Shown: positions 5,945 through 13,989 of the stretch, one piece after another
Layout: each line of letters opens with the position of its first letter
Numbering within the stretch: the stretch's first letter is position 1
NCBI GenBank assembly: GCA_947165335.1
Contig: CAMVAB010000007.1
Coordinates: forward strand, 1-24,941
Direction: 5' to 3'
Length of the DNA stretch: 24,941 nt
DNA from: an uncultured Pseudomonadota bacterium
GTDB taxonomy: Bacteria > Pseudomonadota > Alphaproteobacteria > Rs-D84
The notes under the pieces: model-generated
Databases searched by the model: none
What the model saw: only the letters and a program-made list of their open reading frames with translations
Told to the model about the DNA's origin: nothing
Translations under genes and position numbers: made by a program

Positions 5945-8404
5945 TTATTGTTTTGAATTATTCATCGAATCTAAGTATTCGCGCAACGAATCTACGGCTG
6001 AAATTCCTTCTTTATAACTTTCGCCTAAACGAGACCGGGGACCTTCTGTAGTTTGTTCTACAGGGTTAGCAGTATCCACATGACATATGTCATTTTGCCA
6101 GCTTCCACCCAACATACCGCATGCACGCAAGTACCATTTGCCTGTTAAATCGCATTCGGCCGTTGAAGTATTAAATGTCGCATATTCTTCGCCCAAAACA
6201 TCGCACTGTGCGCTGACAGATTTATTAACACACCAACCAAAAGATTTAAGATTTAAACTTTCTATCTGCGCGACACTCGTAATCTTTGTGCCATAGTATT
6301 TTTGATAGAATTCTTGAACCAATATTGATGGATTTGGATTTGCTAATTCTTCACCGCTTACCCATGTGCCTTCAAAATCTTTATCATGTGTACAACCCGC
6401 GGTAAACTGTATACCCAATTCATCATAAATCTTTTTGATAAGCTGATTCATTATATTTGTATTAAACGCAGTTTGTTCTTGCATCGTATTAGAATCATCA
6501 GTCATAACCAAATCTTGGGCACAGAATGTGTTCATACGCAAATCCATAGCCGCACGCAATTGGGCTTCGGGCATAGTCTTACATTTGCCGTACAATATAG
6601 GATTTTCTGTCCCTATGTCTTCATCGCATAATTCATGTGCATATTTTGTTAATGCTGTTTCGCATCCTTCTGCAACCTTAACAGAATCAACAGTGTCAAC
6701 AAAAGTCAACAATCCTTGTAAACCACACTTTTTAGGTTTACCGGCAGCATCAACAGCATATTCAAGTTTTTTGGTTTTTTTGTCATATTTACAACCGTCT
6801 GGATCACCGTATAATGCCGCACATGCTTGAACACGATCATAACACATGCCACGCGCAGTTACTGCAGCAATTGCATCTGTGCTTTGGGTATTTGTTGTAT
6901 CCATGTCTTTCAAAGCACCGGTTTGTGTGTCATAACATTCTTTGATTGTTGTAACACATGAATCTTTTACTTTTTGGATCATATCATCTTGAGCCTGAGA
7001 AATACGTATCAAAGCAGCGCGTTTAAATTCTTCCCAAACAATATCTGCTTTGTCCCGACATGTGTCCAAAGCAGTTTGAGCAAACATTTTCTTTGATTCA
7101 AGGCTTTCGTTGAATTTAGGATTTGCTTTTAACACATCACTGGTTCCGTCTAAAACAATAATTGTGTTCAGTTTGAACAGTGCCTGGGATAATATTGGTT
7201 CGCCGGTCGTTGCGTTAATATAAAGTCCCGTATAATCCATACATTTTTCATAATTTTCACCACAGGCCGTTGGTTGTTTAATAGCGTCTTCTACTTTCGT
7301 CAAACATTCATTAACATCCTGAGAATTATGTGCGCGATATTCTTCCAATCTTGCGTCACGCAAATATTTTTCAGCGGTTCTAACGGTTTCTTCAACAGAT
7401 GCTTTTTTCGCATTTATATTTTTTTCATATGCATTACAATCTTGTGTTATCATGATTGAATAGGCAGATTTCGCCAAATTAAACATCGCATCACTGCCAC
7501 AAGATTCATGAGTCACTTCCGAACACTGTTTCGTCGCATTATCATATAACGCTTTGCCTTCTAAATCAGATGTGTTTGTTGTAGAATCACCAAAAAATGA
7601 CGATGTATTAAATATGTCGTCGTCAATAGAACCAAAACCAGAAAAATCTAGCACACCTAATGAATTCGTGTTTGTGTTTGTTGATCTGCCAGACAAAACA
7701 TCGTTGATATTATTTAATAATTTTTGAGAAGCACTGGTGTCTTTTTTGATTGCCTCTTCACCAGCGGTCGCTGTATACATTGCATTAACTTCTGCAGCAG
7801 TTTTATCAACGGCCTCTAAGTTGCTGTTTTGAAATTCGGCCAGCATTTGTAAGGCGTTATCAAGAGAATTAGATGTTTCGCGGAATTTTTGAAATCTGTC
7901 GCTACAGAAACATCTTCTGTATGTATCATTGGCATTCGCACAAAATTGATCCATGCATGTTGCATATGCATCACGACAACCAGAATATCCGGTGCCAATC
8001 TTTGTGATATCATTAAATACAGAGGTAGCGCGGGCTGTTCCTGCGCGTGATAAATTTGTCCCTGATTTTTTTACTATTCCGGCAAGACCCGAACGAACAG
8101 TATTTGATTTGGTTGCAGTACGTGATTTTATTGAATCGTTCGTAACAGGGCGGACAGATCGAACCGAAGCCGTTTTTGTTGCACCTGGTCTGGCAGTTAC
8201 AACAGCCCGATTTTTACGAGAGTTAACAGATGCAGAACGTGCAATAACAGATGTGGCAGAACGACGCACAGAAGCATTTGAATCACTGTCAACAGAACGT
8301 GTTTTTGTGGCACGTGGGTTAGGTTGTTGTGCTGCAAAAGCCAACAGTGGCACAATTAATGCCAATACAGATATTTTTAAAACCTTTCTGATAAAACCCG
8401 CCAC
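5945..8404 (-). CDS. Secreted cysteine-rich protein of unknown function
   Basis: I do not recognise a characterised family. From the GTG at 8402-8404 the product is 819 residues and opens with a classic signal peptide (FIRK, then a hydrophobic stretch, then AFA before AQQ). A TTG at 8468-8470 would add 22 residues and overlap the upstream gene, but it has no Shine-Dalgarno sequence; GAGAG lies 10 bases before the GTG. Residues 28-128 are low-complexity, basic and rich in Ser, Arg, Thr and Ala. The remainder has 28 cysteines, including four C-x6-C units at 143-150, 381-388, 483-490 and 521-528, in otherwise helix-rich sequence. Export followed by extensive disulfide formation is the likely fate. 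It is the last gene of an apparent operon with the two genes upstream. No terminator is evident at 5891-5944. Confidence 0.8.
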   Translation of the reverse strand: MAGFIRKVLKISVLALIVPLLAFAAQQPNPRATKTRSVDSDSNASVRRSATSVIARSASVNSRKNRAVVTARPGATKTASVRSVRPVTNDSIKSRTATKSNTVRSGLAGIVKKSGTNLSRAGTARATSVFNDITKIGTGYSGCRDAYATCMDQFCANANDTYRRCFCSDRFQKFRETSNSLDNALQMLAEFQNSNLEAVDKTAAEVNAMYTATAGEEAIKKDTSASQKLLNNINDVLSGRSTNTNTNSLGVLDFSGFGSIDDDIFNTSSFFGDSTTNTSDLEGKALYDNATKQCSEVTHESCGSDAMFNLAKSAYSIMITQDCNAYEKNINAKKASVEETVRTAEKYLRDARLEEYRAHNSQDVNECLTKVEDAIKQPTACGENYEKCMDYTGLYINATTGEPILSQALFKLNTIIVLDGTSDVLKANPKFNESLESKKMFAQTALDTCRDKADIVWEEFKRAALIRISQAQDDMIQKVKDSCVTTIKECYDTQTGALKDMDTTNTQSTDAIAAVTARGMCYDRVQACAALYGDPDGCKYDKKTKKLEYAVDAAGKPKKCGLQGLLTFVDTVDSVKVAEGCETALTKYAHELCDEDIGTENPILYGKCKTMPEAQLRAAMDLRMNTFCAQDLVMTDDSNTMQEQTAFNTNIMNQLIKKIYDELGIQFTAGCTHDKDFEGTWVSGEELANPNPSILVQEFYQKYYGTKITSVAQIESLNLKSFGWCVNKSVSAQCDVLGEEYATFNTSTAECDLTGKWYLRACGMLGGSWQNDICHVDTANPVEQTTEGPRSRLGESYKEGISAVDSLREYLDSMNNSKQ

Positions 8405-8462
8405 TTTTTTAGTTCTCTCGTTTAAAACAATTTTATCATTTTTTGCATATTTAAGCAAGAGT

Positions 8463-9059
8463 TTATTCAATACAACAATTAACCGCGTTTTTTACCCATT
8501 GTCCCAATCTTTTTACCCCAGATACTTTTTCCGGTTTTGCGGTTTTTTCTGGTTTTTTGGTGTTTTTTGGCGCCACACATGCTTCTTTTGCACCATCATA
8601 AAACGCAGGCACAGATTCATGTACACCGTCTAAATCTATTAAATGCATGTTTAAACCCCAGAACAAAGAATATAAATCGTATGCTTTTTCAAACATTTCA
8701 TACGCTTCCTTCTTTTTGCCGGCGCCAATCGCTTTCGTGCCAACTTCGTAAATACGCATAGATGCAGCCAACAAATGTTTTGATATGCACCAAACTTCAC
8801 CGTCATCACCACTTGACTTTTTTACAATACGTTCCATCAGTTCTTTGCGCATAGAACGCACAGTGTTGATTAAATCATAAAAACCATGTTTACCAGTTTT
8901 TGCGCCACTAAAGAAAAAATGTTCTTCTAAAGATACCAAATTCATCAACGCAATAGACAAATCTTGATCAGAAGACAAATCAAGCGGATTCGCTTTTTTT
9001 GCCGCGTCTAATTTTTGAATCATTTCTTCCATAGATAATTTTTTGCTATTCTTTTTCAT
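8463..9059 (-). CDS. Conserved-looking soluble helical protein, unknown function
   Basis: A 198-residue protein without signal peptide or membrane segment, so probably cytoplasmic. It is predicted to be mostly helical. The centre holds the distinctive stretches LMNLVSLEEHFFFSGAKTGK (38-57), GEVWCISKHLLAASMR (87-102) and EKAYDLYSLFWGLNM (124-138), dense in aromatic residues and likely to be the conserved core. Residues 164-182 are a Lys/Pro/Glu-rich linker, and the protein ends in NCCIE. I have a memory of similar unnamed proteins in Patescibacteria and gut alphaproteobacteria, which I cannot verify here. A GAGGAAAG ribosome-binding site precedes the ATG. It begins 16 bp after the membrane-protein gene, so the two are surely cotranscribed. 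Confidence 0.85.
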   Translation of the reverse strand: MKKNSKKLSMEEMIQKLDAAKKANPLDLSSDQDLSIALMNLVSLEEHFFFSGAKTGKHGFYDLINTVRSMRKELMERIVKKSSGDDGEVWCISKHLLAASMRIYEVGTKAIGAGKKKEAYEMFEKAYDLYSLFWGLNMHLIDLDGVHESVPAFYDGAKEACVAPKNTKKPEKTAKPEKVSGVKRLGQWVKNAVNCCIE

Positions 9060-9075
9060 TTTCTTTCCTCTTTAA

Positions 9076-9621
9076 TTAGCACAATACTATACCCATTGTT
9101 GGCAACCATTTAATTATCGCCCAAAAGACACCTGTCATAATTAACAAACCAACAAAAGGCATAACAACTTTTTGAAATGGAAACAGGGCGTGTCCGCCAT
9201 TGTTCTTTTTGATATGCAAATACCATAATTCCATCAAAATAAATGTAACGGCACCAACCAATACGCCTAGCAAGAACTGATCTATGCCCCACATACAATT
9301 ATCCCACCACTTTACGATTGGATTATGGGATGGAACAAAATAAATACTGCCCAGTAATGCGATATATATTAACGCGTTTAAAATATACCAAATTGGATTC
9401 TTAACACCATGTTTTTTCATATAATTTGCAGTCCACCCAATTAAAGAAACTGTTAAACCACCGGCCCAAATACCTGTTAAAATATCTTTTACACCCAACA
9501 TACGCATACCTTCAAGTCCGGCACCAATTGCGATTGTACACACAGGACATACTGCATGCGCTGTTCCAGCAACAAATAATGCAGATATTGCATAAAAAAC
9601 ATACTTTAATAAAATATTCAT
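9076..9621 (-). CDS. Polytopic membrane protein with N-terminal CPVC motif
   Basis: A 181-residue inner-membrane protein. Residues 1-23 look like a cleavable signal peptide ending AHA, which would put V24-C25-P-V-C28 at the mature N terminus on the outer face of the membrane. Four further hydrophobic segments lie at about 45-67, 76-96, 114-136 and 149-171. Other cysteines are C109, in a loop, and the final residue C181. A CxxC pair in a small helical membrane protein recalls VKOR- and DsbB/DsbD-like thiol proteins, but I see no match in motif order to any of them, so the redox role is inference. GGGAAGG precedes the ATG and a strong promoter lies upstream. It heads the operon leading to the cysteine-rich exported protein. 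Confidence 0.85.
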   Translation of the reverse strand: MNILLKYVFYAISALFVAGTAHAVCPVCTIAIGAGLEGMRMLGVKDILTGIWAGGLTVSLIGWTANYMKKHGVKNPIWYILNALIYIALLGSIYFVPSHNPIVKWWDNCMWGIDQFLLGVLVGAVTFILMELWYLHIKKNNGGHALFPFQKVVMPFVGLLIMTGVFWAIIKWLPTMGIVLC

Positions 9622-9644
9622 TTCCTTCCCTTTTTTATCATTTT

Positions 9645-9674
9645 ATTTTACACAAAAACGGCACTTTAAGTCAA
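9645..9674 (-). promoter_or_regulatory. Promoter of the CPVC membrane-protein operon
   Basis: Minus-strand TTGACT (9669-9674), 18-bp spacer, TAAAAT (9645-9650), about 24 bases before the start codon at 9621. It lies in the gap after rsmH, so the three downstream genes have their own transcription start. Confidence 0.7.
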
Positions 9675-9682
9675 CAGTATAT

Positions 9683-10531
9683 TTATACCTTTTGCACACC
9701 ACGCATATGCGCAGAACGCGAACGCGGGTTTTGTTCTAACTCTTTTTCTGATGGTGTAAAGGTCTTTAAAGATACATATTCTGCATTTTTAACAGTTGGT
9801 AAACGCGGATCACCATCCGTTTGCGTCCATTTATGAAAAGTATTTTTTACTATCCTGTCTTCTAAAGAATGGAATGTGACACAAATACAACGACCGTTTG
9901 AAGATAACATATTATGAACTGATTCTAGTGCTGATTTTATTTGTCCCATTTCATCGTTCACAGCAATACGCAACGCCTGAAAAACAGGGGCTATGTCTTT
10001 CTGATTTTTGATTAAATCGCGCAATTCAAAAGTTGTTGTCGGTTTGTGTTCTTTCAATATATGCGCCATTTTATGGGATGATTTTATGTCCCCATATTCA
10101 TATAAAATATCAGCCAAGTCATTTTCAGATAATGATTCAATAAGGTTTTGTGCATTTTGTTTATTACGTGTATCCATGCGCATATCAAGAGGTGCATCAA
10201 AACGAAATGAAAAACCGCGTTCACCGTTATCTATTTGCATTGAAGATATACCCAAATCGAAAACGACATCATCAAAATCAGCAGGATTTAAATTTTTAAT
10301 ATCTGAAAAAGCAGAATTTATAAATTGAAATCTATCACCATATTCTTGTTTTATTTTGTTTGCGTCTTCAACAACATTTGTGTCGCGATCAAAAGCGATA
10401 ACATTTGCGCCACATTCCAAGAATGCACGAGTATACCCACCAGCACCAAAAGTACAATCAACAACAGTGCGATTTTTTATATCACCTAATGTTTGTAATA
10501 CTTCAGTTAAAAGGACGGGGATATGTTTCAT
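9683..10531 (-). CDS. rsmH: 16S rRNA (cytosine1402-N4)-methyltransferase RsmH
   Basis: SAM-dependent methyltransferase (MraW) acting on C1402 in the 16S decoding centre. The 282-residue product is slightly shorter than the usual 300-315. It begins HIPVLLTEVLQTL, followed by the SAM loop DCTFGAGGYTRAFL (25-38), the conserved block DLGISSMQIDNGERGFSFR, DAPLDMRMD, and near the end FHSLEDRIVK and NPRSRSAHMR. The start codon overlaps the dnaE stop by one base (TAATG), so translation is probably coupled. The gene usually stands second in the mra/dcw cell-division cluster; here it follows dnaE and no cell-division gene is nearby. Confidence 0.97.
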   Translation of the reverse strand: MKHIPVLLTEVLQTLGDIKNRTVVDCTFGAGGYTRAFLECGANVIAFDRDTNVVEDANKIKQEYGDRFQFINSAFSDIKNLNPADFDDVVFDLGISSMQIDNGERGFSFRFDAPLDMRMDTRNKQNAQNLIESLSENDLADILYEYGDIKSSHKMAHILKEHKPTTTFELRDLIKNQKDIAPVFQALRIAVNDEMGQIKSALESVHNMLSSNGRCICVTFHSLEDRIVKNTFHKWTQTDGDPRLPTVKNAEYVSLKTFTPSEKELEQNPRSRSAHMRGVQKV

Positions 10532-13500
10532 TATTCTATATTAACTTTTATTCCAAGTGCTGTTAAATCTTTTGTCGTTGTGCTTCCTAATTCAAGTGTG
10601 TTTTTTAATATTAATGATGCACTTTTGTCTTTTGAATACAAATTCAAAACAACTTTTGTGTGTCCTGGGCGCAGGGCAGACAATGCTTTTTTTACATCAT
10701 TTAATACAGATTTATCATGAATCTCTATCGTTAATGTTTTTGCAATCTTTGCAATCCATTGATTCAAAGGTATAATCGAATCTATGAATACAGAAATATG
10801 ATCGTCACGAACAGATGTTTTTCCAGAAATAACAACTTCTGTTTCATTGTTTAATATTTGGGACAGTTCAACAGAAGAATCCCCAAAGGCCACACATTCA
10901 ACATTACCAAAACTGTCAGATGCATTTATCGTCAGCATATCTTTGCCCGTTTTGGTTTTGCGACGCGAAAAAGAATTTACATTAACTGCAATTTGAACAG
11001 GTTTTCTGTCGCCAAGATTAACCAAGGTTTGACTTGTTGTCAATTTGGCCGATGTAATTAAATGTTTATACTGATCAAGAGGATGCGCAGAAATATAAAA
11101 ACCAAGTGCAGACAATTCGTTTTCAAGTTTCTGTGCAAATGTCCATGGTTTAGTTTTTGGTAAATCTTTTAACAGCCTGTCTTCGCTGACATCGTCTTCA
11201 GTTGTGTTTGCAAACAAAGACAATGAATTTGCGGTTTCTCTTGATTTAGATGCATATGCCAATATTGCATCAGCGTTCATAAATATCAACGCACGATTCT
11301 TTTCTAATGAATCAAGCACACCGACCTTTGCAAAAGCTTCAAGTATACGCTTGTTCATAATGGGCGCGCAACGCTTTGCAAAATCAGTTAAATTTTTAAA
11401 CTTTCCGTTTGCTTCGCGTTCTGCAACAATTGCATCCGTTGCAACAGTTCCGACACCTTTAATCGCTGCCAGAGCATAAATTATTTTGCCGTCTTTGACA
11501 GCAAATGTTGATTCACTTTCATTTATATCAGGGGCAACAATAGGAATATTAAAATTAGTTTTTGCATCGTCTACGAATATAGATAATTGATCCGTATCGT
11601 TCATATTACTTGACATAGATGCCGCTAAAAATTCAGCGGGAAAATGCGCTTTTAAATATGCGCATTGGTTTGCAACGATAGAATAGGCGATAGCATGTGA
11701 TTTGTTAAATGCGTATTTTGCAAATTCTTTAAACTTTTCCCACAAATCTTTCGCAGTTGCTTCGTCTAAGGTTCCTTCCTTTTTGCATCCTTCAAGGAAT
11801 TTGATTTCAAGTTCTGCCAATAATTCAATTTTCTTTTTACCCATTGCTTTACGCACAGTATCTGATTCGCCACGTGTAAATCCTGCCAATACCCTGGTTA
11901 ATTGCATAACTTGTTCTTGATAAACAATGATACCATAACTTTCTTTTAACACTGATTCTGCACGTGGATGGACGTATTCAATTGGTTCTTCACCATGCAT
12001 ACGTGCAATAAATTGCGGAATAAATGCAATAGGCCCCGGACGATTTAATGCGTTCAATGCAGATATTTCCAAGAAACTTGTTGGATGCATTTTTTTCAAT
12101 GTTTGTTGAACAAATGGGGCATCGAATTGGAATATACCTTCGGTTAAACCGGATTGCCACAACTTCATTGTTTTTTCGTCATCCGTTGGTATCTGATCAA
12201 GATCAATATTTATACCATGTGTTTTTTGAATCAGTTTTGTTGCGTATTTTAATACAACCAAAGTTTCGAGCCCCAAAAAGTCAAATTTTATTAAACCTGC
12301 ATTTTCCAAATAATGCCCATCAAATTGACATGATGGTAATGGGTTCGCAGGATCACGATAAACAGGAGCAATTTGTGTAGTAGGTCTGTCGCCAATAACA
12401 ACACCGCATGCATGTTGCCCAAGATTACGAATAGATCCTTCCAGTGCTTCTGCAACAGACACCACTTTCTTCATATCTGTATCATTATCAAGTATCTCTT
12501 GAATTTCATAAGATGAATCGACTGCTTCTTTTAATGTTTTTGCATCCTGAGGTATAAGTTTAGACAATCTGTCTGATTTAGAATACGGCATGCCGTAAAC
12601 ACGTCCAATATCACGAACTGCGCCACGCGCTTGCAAGCTGCCAAATGTAATAATACGACACACTGAATCGCGACCATATTTTTCACCAACATAATCAAGC
12701 ACGCGTTCAATACCTGTCGGTTCAAAATCAACGTCGAAATCAGGCATAGAAATACGATCTGGGTTTAAAAATCTTTCAAACAACAAACCGTATTTTAATG
12801 GATCAACATGTGTGATACCTAATGCCCATGCAACAATAGAGCCAGCACCTGAACCACGACCGGGGCCAGTTAAAATATCATTTTTCCGACACCAGTTAAT
12901 ATAATCAGCAACAATCAAGAAATATCCTGGGAACCCCATACCAATAATGACACCCAACTCATATTCGGCTTGTTCGAAATAGGGCGCCGAATCTTTGATG
13001 TTATGTTCTTTGATACGCGCTTTTAAACCATTCATTGTAGCGTCGCGTAACATTTGACATTCTGCTTCAAGGTTATCACCAAAACGTGGCAATAATGGTT
13101 TTTCATGAACATTTACAAAAAACGCACAACGTTTAGCAATGTTAACAGTATTTTCAATCGCTTCTGGTAAATCAGAAAATAATTCTGCCATTTCTTCGCT
13201 TGATTTAAAATATTGCTCGCATGATTTACGCGGTCTGTCCGGATCTATAACCTTTGTTTGACCCAGAACACAACCAAGTGCATCAGTTGCTTCGTAATCA
13301 TCAACTGTTGCAAAGCACACATCGTTTGTTGCGACAATAGGTATATTTAAATCACGTGCAATTTGTAAAAATACGGGTTCTGTTTTTATTTCTGCGTCTA
13401 AACCATGTCTTTGAATTTCTATATAAAAATTGTTTCCAAAAATATCAAGAAATTGTTGTGCCAGATTAAAAGCAGTATTGTTTTGATTGTTTAATATTGC

Positions 13501-13965
13501 CATACCAATTGCACCAGTATGCGCCCCCGACAAACAAATCAAATCATCTTTGTGTGCTTTTAATTCCGGTATCGTAATGTATGGTCCAAGATGATGATTG
13601 TCTTGGCGCATGTACATAATACGGCTTAATTCACAAAGGTTTAGATAGCCTTCGTGATGTTTAGCAAGCAAAACTATTTTTGACAATGACGATTGACGCA
13701 ATATTTTCGGATCTGCGGTATGATGATTTAAAGATAATTCAACACCAATGATAGGTTGTAATTTATTTGATGGCATCACGTCTGAAAATTCAGCACATCC
13801 CGACATCATATTTGTATCTGTTAATGCACACGCAAACATATTATTATCTTTGCACAATTCTGGAATACCTTTTAATATCCCAAGTTTCTTACTGCTGGCA
13901 ACAGAAAGAGTGCTGGCTCCGACAGATATTTTTGAATGAACACGAAGATGTACAAAATCTGGCAT
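10531..13965 (-). CDS. dnaE: DNA polymerase III subunit alpha
   Basis: Replicative polymerase of the chromosome. The 1144-residue product is close to E. coli DnaE. The N-terminal PHP domain begins HLRVHSKIS (6-14) and continues to about 270. The palm has GPGRGSGAGS (367-376) and the catalytic PDFDVDF (408-414). Further on are QHACGVVIGD, FDFLGLETL, NRPGPI and YQEQVMQ, then helix-hairpin-helix DNA-binding segments and an OB-fold at about 985-1060 (VQIAVNVNSFSRRKTKTGKD). The PHP metal ligands look partly lost (RVHSKIS instead of RVHSDYS), as in many DnaE1 enzymes, so proofreading probably comes from a separate epsilon subunit. AAAGG precedes the ATG. It lies 24 bp after secA and is coupled to rsmH. 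Confidence 0.98.
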   Translation of the reverse strand: MPDFVHLRVHSKISVGASTLSVASSKKLGILKGIPELCKDNNMFACALTDTNMMSGCAEFSDVMPSNKLQPIIGVELSLNHHTADPKILRQSSLSKIVLLAKHHEGYLNLCELSRIMYMRQDNHHLGPYITIPELKAHKDDLICLSGAHTGAIGMAILNNQNNTAFNLAQQFLDIFGNNFYIEIQRHGLDAEIKTEPVFLQIARDLNIPIVATNDVCFATVDDYEATDALGCVLGQTKVIDPDRPRKSCEQYFKSSEEMAELFSDLPEAIENTVNIAKRCAFFVNVHEKPLLPRFGDNLEAECQMLRDATMNGLKARIKEHNIKDSAPYFEQAEYELGVIIGMGFPGYFLIVADYINWCRKNDILTGPGRGSGAGSIVAWALGITHVDPLKYGLLFERFLNPDRISMPDFDVDFEPTGIERVLDYVGEKYGRDSVCRIITFGSLQARGAVRDIGRVYGMPYSKSDRLSKLIPQDAKTLKEAVDSSYEIQEILDNDTDMKKVVSVAEALEGSIRNLGQHACGVVIGDRPTTQIAPVYRDPANPLPSCQFDGHYLENAGLIKFDFLGLETLVVLKYATKLIQKTHGINIDLDQIPTDDEKTMKLWQSGLTEGIFQFDAPFVQQTLKKMHPTSFLEISALNALNRPGPIAFIPQFIARMHGEEPIEYVHPRAESVLKESYGIIVYQEQVMQLTRVLAGFTRGESDTVRKAMGKKKIELLAELEIKFLEGCKKEGTLDEATAKDLWEKFKEFAKYAFNKSHAIAYSIVANQCAYLKAHFPAEFLAASMSSNMNDTDQLSIFVDDAKTNFNIPIVAPDINESESTFAVKDGKIIYALAAIKGVGTVATDAIVAEREANGKFKNLTDFAKRCAPIMNKRILEAFAKVGVLDSLEKNRALIFMNADAILAYASKSRETANSLSLFANTTEDDVSEDRLLKDLPKTKPWTFAQKLENELSALGFYISAHPLDQYKHLITSAKLTTSQTLVNLGDRKPVQIAVNVNSFSRRKTKTGKDMLTINASDSFGNVECVAFGDSSVELSQILNNETEVVISGKTSVRDDHISVFIDSIIPLNQWIAKIAKTLTIEIHDKSVLNDVKKALSALRPGHTKVVLNLYSKDKSASLILKNTLELGSTTTKDLTALGIKVNIE

Positions 13966-13989
13966 AACAAACCTTTATCTTTTACATCA

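Noticed and set aside
8463..8477. C-terminal CCIE of the 198-residue protein as a CaaX prenylation signal
   Set aside because: Glu is not a usual last residue of a CaaX box, and there is no sign that this protein is delivered into a host cell.
7953..8633. Open frame of 226 codons on the plus strand opposite the Ser/Arg-rich segment
   Set aside because: It is a shadow of the biased codon composition of the real minus-strand gene, runs across the boundary of two genes, and has no ribosome-binding site or recognisable domain.
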